Shown: positions 5,993 through 8,157 of the stretch, piece after piece
Layout: each line of letters starts with the position of its first letter
Numbering within the stretch: the stretch's first letter is position 1
Assembly (NCBI GenBank): GCA_027083475.1
Contig: JALWON010000051.1
Coordinates: 1 to 8,157 of the forward strand
Direction of reading: 5' to 3'
DNA length: 8,157 bases
From: Sulfurimonas sp.
GTDB taxonomy: Bacteria; Campylobacterota; Campylobacteria; Campylobacterales; Sulfurimonadaceae
Notes under the pieces: generated by a model
The model's database searches: none
What the model was told of the DNA's origin: nothing
The model's input: the letters and a program-made list of their open reading frames with translations, nothing else
Program-made: the position numbers and the translations under genes

Positions 5993-7027
5993 ATGGAAAT
6001 TTTACGACTTGCAAAAGCAAGTGAATTTTATAATATATCGACAAAAAACCTCACACAAATACTGCAAACCAAACTTATTCCTCACATCAAAAAGGTCTCT
6101 GCTTCACATCGCTCAAGTTACTATATTGCAACTGATTTTGTGGAGTATGCAAAAAAAATGCTCAATGCAAAAGAGATAGCAAACATAACAGGAAGTTTAG
6201 AAGATTTTCACAACAAAAATGGCACGAAAATCATCACAGTCTCAAATCTCAAAGGGGGTGTTGGAAAGACTTCTGTCGCTTCTAACTTTGCCTACACTTT
6301 AGCACTGCTCAACAAACGAGTTCTCCTTGTCGATATGGACTCCCAAGCCAATACTTCACGCTACTTTGCAAACCGTTACTTCACAGGAGAGAGTATCAAA
6401 AATATTTTTGATACTCTCATGCGTAAAGAAAAAATAGACAATGCCTTTGTCCGAGAGTATATTCATACGCTTACATTTGAAAATGCCGCTTTAGACCTTC
6501 TCCCAAGTGAACTTGCCCTTGGTCGTGTTGTAGAATTTAGCCGTGCTGTCTTTACCATGCCACACAAAAAGCTGAGTGATATTTTAAAGCATGTCAAAGA
6601 TGATTATGATTTCATCATCATAGACACCCCGCCCTCTACAGGACTCTCCTTACATATGGCAATTTATGCGAGTGATATGATGAGCATTGTCACCGATGCA
6701 GAGGATTTTTCAGTAAATGGGCTTAAAGAACTTGCTTCAGAAATCGAGGAGATAGAAGAAGAGACCGATAGAGCCATTGGCGTGGATTCTATTTTTATCA
6801 ACAAAGTAAAAAACTCAAAAATCCATGAAGTCTATATAGAAGCCATTGCCAAACTCGCCATAGAGCAAAAGATAGAAAATGTTTTCACTATTGCTGATAG
6901 CACACGCATCAAAGAGGCACAAAACCTCCATCTTCCAATGTTAGAGTATAAAAGTGAATTAGATAAAAATCTTATGATGAGCAGTAGTATTATTGAATAT
7001 GCTCTCGAAAAAGCGATAGAAGGATAA
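5993..7027 (+). CDS. parA: ParA-type partition ATPase with N-terminal DNA-binding domain
   Basis: A deviant-Walker ATPase of the ParA/MinD group, likely acting with the next gene in DNA segregation or positioning. Motifs: Walker A LKGGVGKTS (86-94) with the signature Lys87, VDMDSQAN (113-120) as the A' motif, LLPSELAL (169-176) and Walker B FIIIDTPPS (207-215). At 344 aa it is about 80 longer than chromosomal Soj/ParA. The extra N-terminal 60 residues look like a small winged-helix or excisionase-type domain: LAKASEFYNISTKNLTQIL, then a wing-like SSYYI followed by DFVEYAKK. This layout resembles plasmid type Ia ParA proteins, which also repress their own genes. The acidic run EIEEIEEETD (250-259) is notable. 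Ribosome site AAGGG at 5981-5985 supports the ATG. Whether the cargo is a chromosome, plasmid-derived element or other complex cannot be told from sequence. The symbol is by family. Confidence 0.88.
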   Translation: MEILRLAKASEFYNISTKNLTQILQTKLIPHIKKVSASHRSSYYIATDFVEYAKKMLNAKEIANITGSLEDFHNKNGTKIITVSNLKGGVGKTSVASNFAYTLALLNKRVLLVDMDSQANTSRYFANRYFTGESIKNIFDTLMRKEKIDNAFVREYIHTLTFENAALDLLPSELALGRVVEFSRAVFTMPHKKLSDILKHVKDDYDFIIIDTPPSTGLSLHMAIYASDMMSIVTDAEDFSVNGLKELASEIEEIEEETDRAIGVDSIFINKVKNSKIHEVYIEAIAKLAIEQKIENVFTIADSTRIKEAQNLHLPMLEYKSELDKNLMMSSSIIEYALEKAIEG

Positions 7028-7031
7028 AGCG

Positions 7032-7835
7032 ATGGCAAAATTAAATCTCAACCAATTCAAAGAAAATGCAAATAAAATCATCCAAGAAAAAGCAACACAA
7101 GGACTCTTCTCAGAATCGCAAAACAGACTTATTACCTTAGAGTTAGAGATGCTTGAAGAGAATCCTTTTCCTATCAGACTCAACAACAGTACCTTTGAGA
7201 CACTTTGTGAATCTTTAGAGCAATTTGGACAACTTGAACCGATTATTATTTGTAAAGTAAAAAACAGCTATCAAATTCTTGATGGACATGCGAGAAAAAA
7301 TGCGCTTATCCACAATGGAGCAGAGAGTGCTTTTTGTATGGAGATAAACATCAGTCAAAATGAGGCTCCCTACTACCCATTTTTACTCAACGATGGCAAA
7401 GGTCTTGATCTATTTGAGAAAGCCTATTATCTCAACAGACTCCTCACAAATGGGAAAACAGCAAAAGAGATCCATAAGTATCTCAACTTGCATACAGATG
7501 ATTTCCCTGTTTATAATTTTGAGTACAACCTTTTTGATGTCCTCCACAACAACACAGCCATAAGCTATGAGAATCTGCTCGAAATAAGTAGTATAGAAGA
7601 TGAAACCCTTCGCGATGAGACACTTGAACATATTGTGCAAAAACTGATTAACCAAAGAGAAATAAGTAATTATCTTTTAAAAGTCAAAGAAACTTCTATT
7701 GGTTCTAAGTTTGTACTGAAAAATGATGGTGTGAAGATTAAAAAGAGTGCCCATAAAATCAGTATGGATTTTGATGAAAGAAATCTAAGTGAAGATGATA
7801 GAAAAAAAATCTATACATTTATGACCTCCTTCTAA
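7032..7835 (+). CDS. Divergent ParB-like protein
   Basis: Begins 4 bases after parA with a good ribosome site (GAAGGA, 7019-7024), so the two are co-expressed. The 267 aa protein has a ParB/Spo0J-like N-terminal domain: ENPFPIRL (43-50), a helix FETLCESLEQFGQLEPIII (55-73), then NSYQILDGHARKNALIHNG (78-96). Canonical ParB has a GERRxRA-type box here, used for CTP binding; this protein has GHARKNAL, keeping only the Gly, one Arg and the general shape. Residues 125-153 (FEKAYYLNRLL, then KTAKEIHKYLNL) fit the central helix-turn-helix. The C-terminal 70 residues are charged and helical and could dimerise. It is likely the DNA-binding partner of the ParA; whether it binds CTP and spreads like a true ParB is uncertain. 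No canonical parS was recognised in the window. Its 3' end overlaps the convergent ComM-like gene by 17 bases. Confidence 0.8.
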   Translation: MAKLNLNQFKENANKIIQEKATQGLFSESQNRLITLELEMLEENPFPIRLNNSTFETLCESLEQFGQLEPIIICKVKNSYQILDGHARKNALIHNGAESAFCMEINISQNEAPYYPFLLNDGKGLDLFEKAYYLNRLLTNGKTAKEIHKYLNLHTDDFPVYNFEYNLFDVLHNNTAISYENLLEISSIEDETLRDETLEHIVQKLINQREISNYLLKVKETSIGSKFVLKNDGVKIKKSAHKISMDFDERNLSEDDRKKIYTFMTSF

Positions 7836-8157
7836 AAGAGAGTGCTTCTAAGATATGCTGCTTTTCAATGTAAGACGATTGTTCTAAATCAGCAATTGTG
7901 CGTGCAACTTTTTGCACTTTTTTGATACTTCTAAAAGAGAGTGCAAAACGGTATGTTGCCTGCTCAAGTGTTTGCTTTGCCTCCTCACTTAGGAGACAAT
8001 ATATCTCTATCTCTTGATCACTCAGCTTTGCATTACAAACATTTTGCCCGCGTTGTTTCATAAAAATATGTGCCTCGACAACTTTTTTGTGCATCTCTTT
8101 TGAGCTCATCGATGCTGTGTCTGTTGGCATCACATTTTGCATCACCACATTGATGTC
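7819..8157 (-). CDS. ComM/YifB-type magnesium chelatase-like AAA+ protein, C-terminal part (5' truncated)
   Basis: The frame is open to the right edge, so only about 112 C-terminal residues are seen; the ATP-binding part lies outside the window. The opening DIN fits the 'LDRxDI' segment of the family, followed by VMPTDTASMSSKEMHKKV. The C-terminal lid region has ALSFRSIKKVQKVARTIADLE, the sensor-2 type block common to ComM/YifB ('LSxRxxxRxxxVARTIADL'), then HILEALSFR, matching the family ending 'HxxEAxxYR'. ComM in Vibrio and Haemophilus is a branch-migration helicase that helps integrate DNA taken up by transformation; YifB-type proteins in Campylobacterota are mostly unstudied. An internal ATG (8146-8148 on this strand) is not the start, because the family sequence continues upstream. 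It converges on the parB-like gene with overlapping ends. Confidence 0.87.
   Translation of the reverse strand, partial: DINVVMQNVMPTDTASMSSKEMHKKVVEAHIFMKQRGQNVCNAKLSDQEIEIYCLLSEEAKQTLEQATYRFALSFRSIKKVQKVARTIADLEQSSYIEKQHILEALSFRRRS
7829..7944. repeat. Pair of identical 17-base direct repeats in the ComM-like gene
   Basis: The 17-mer CTTCTAAAAGAGAGTGC occurs at 7829-7845 and again at 7928-7944, exactly 99 bases (33 codons) apart and in the same frame of the minus-strand gene. Each copy encodes ALSFR there. The first copy also holds the last codon and stop of the parB-like gene on the plus strand. The two ALSFR peptides sit at two separately conserved family motifs, so the identity may be coincidence of sequence and codon choice. 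Confidence 0.8.

Noticed and set aside
7410..7655. 81-codon minus-strand ORF opposite the parB-like gene
   Set aside because: Antisense to a well-supported gene, no ribosome site or domain seen; explained as an AT-rich shadow frame.
7798..7814. Hairpin ATAGA-A7-TCTAT near the end of the parB-like gene as a terminator
   Set aside because: The stem has only five AT-rich pairs, lies inside coding sequence and is not followed by a T run.

Overview
The window looks like chromosomal DNA from a low-GC member of the Campylobacterota (a Sulfurimonas, Sulfurovum or Sulfuricurvum type). The signs are the AT-rich, tightly packed coding, the Lpp20-type lipoproteins that resemble Helicobacter Lpp20, and a promoter with a good -10 box but no recognisable -35. 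No tRNA, rRNA, CRISPR array or insertion sequence was seen. The longest non-coding gap is 59 bases, so no stretch over 300 bases lacks a gene.

Left part (1-2287): three co-directional envelope genes. The first is cut by the left edge; it is a probable secreted protein with a CsgG/FlgT-like look. Next come two lipoproteins with clear lipoboxes and LPP20-type domains (334 and 204 aa).

Middle part (2303-5933): a compact peptidoglycan-recycling cassette, anmK - amgK - murU - lytic transglycosylase (MltB/GH103 type). The genes overlap by 8, 4 and 41 bases. The transglycosylase would release anhydro-muropeptides in the periplasm. In the cytoplasm AnmK makes MurNAc-6-phosphate from anhydroMurNAc, AmgK phosphorylates MurNAc at C1, and MurU makes UDP-MurNAc. 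This is the recycling shortcut known from Pseudomonas, which bypasses GlcN-6-P and the fosfomycin-sensitive MurA step. The MurNAc-6-P phosphatase (MupP) that should link AnmK to AmgK is not in the window. The lipoprotein genes run into anmK with only 15 bases between, so all seven genes may be one transcript.

Right part (5993-7835): a two-gene unit with its own promoter. It encodes a ParA-type ATPase with an N-terminal DNA-binding domain and a divergent ParB-like protein in which the usual GERRxRA-type box is replaced by GHARKNAL. A 20-bp imperfect dyad covers the -10 box and is a candidate autoregulatory operator. On the minus strand, the C-terminus of a ComM/YifB-type AAA+ protein enters from the right edge and overlaps the 3' end of the parB-like gene by 17 bases.

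The most noteworthy items are the complete anmK-amgK-murU cassette with an attached lytic transglycosylase and no MupP, and the unusual ParA/ParB-like pair.
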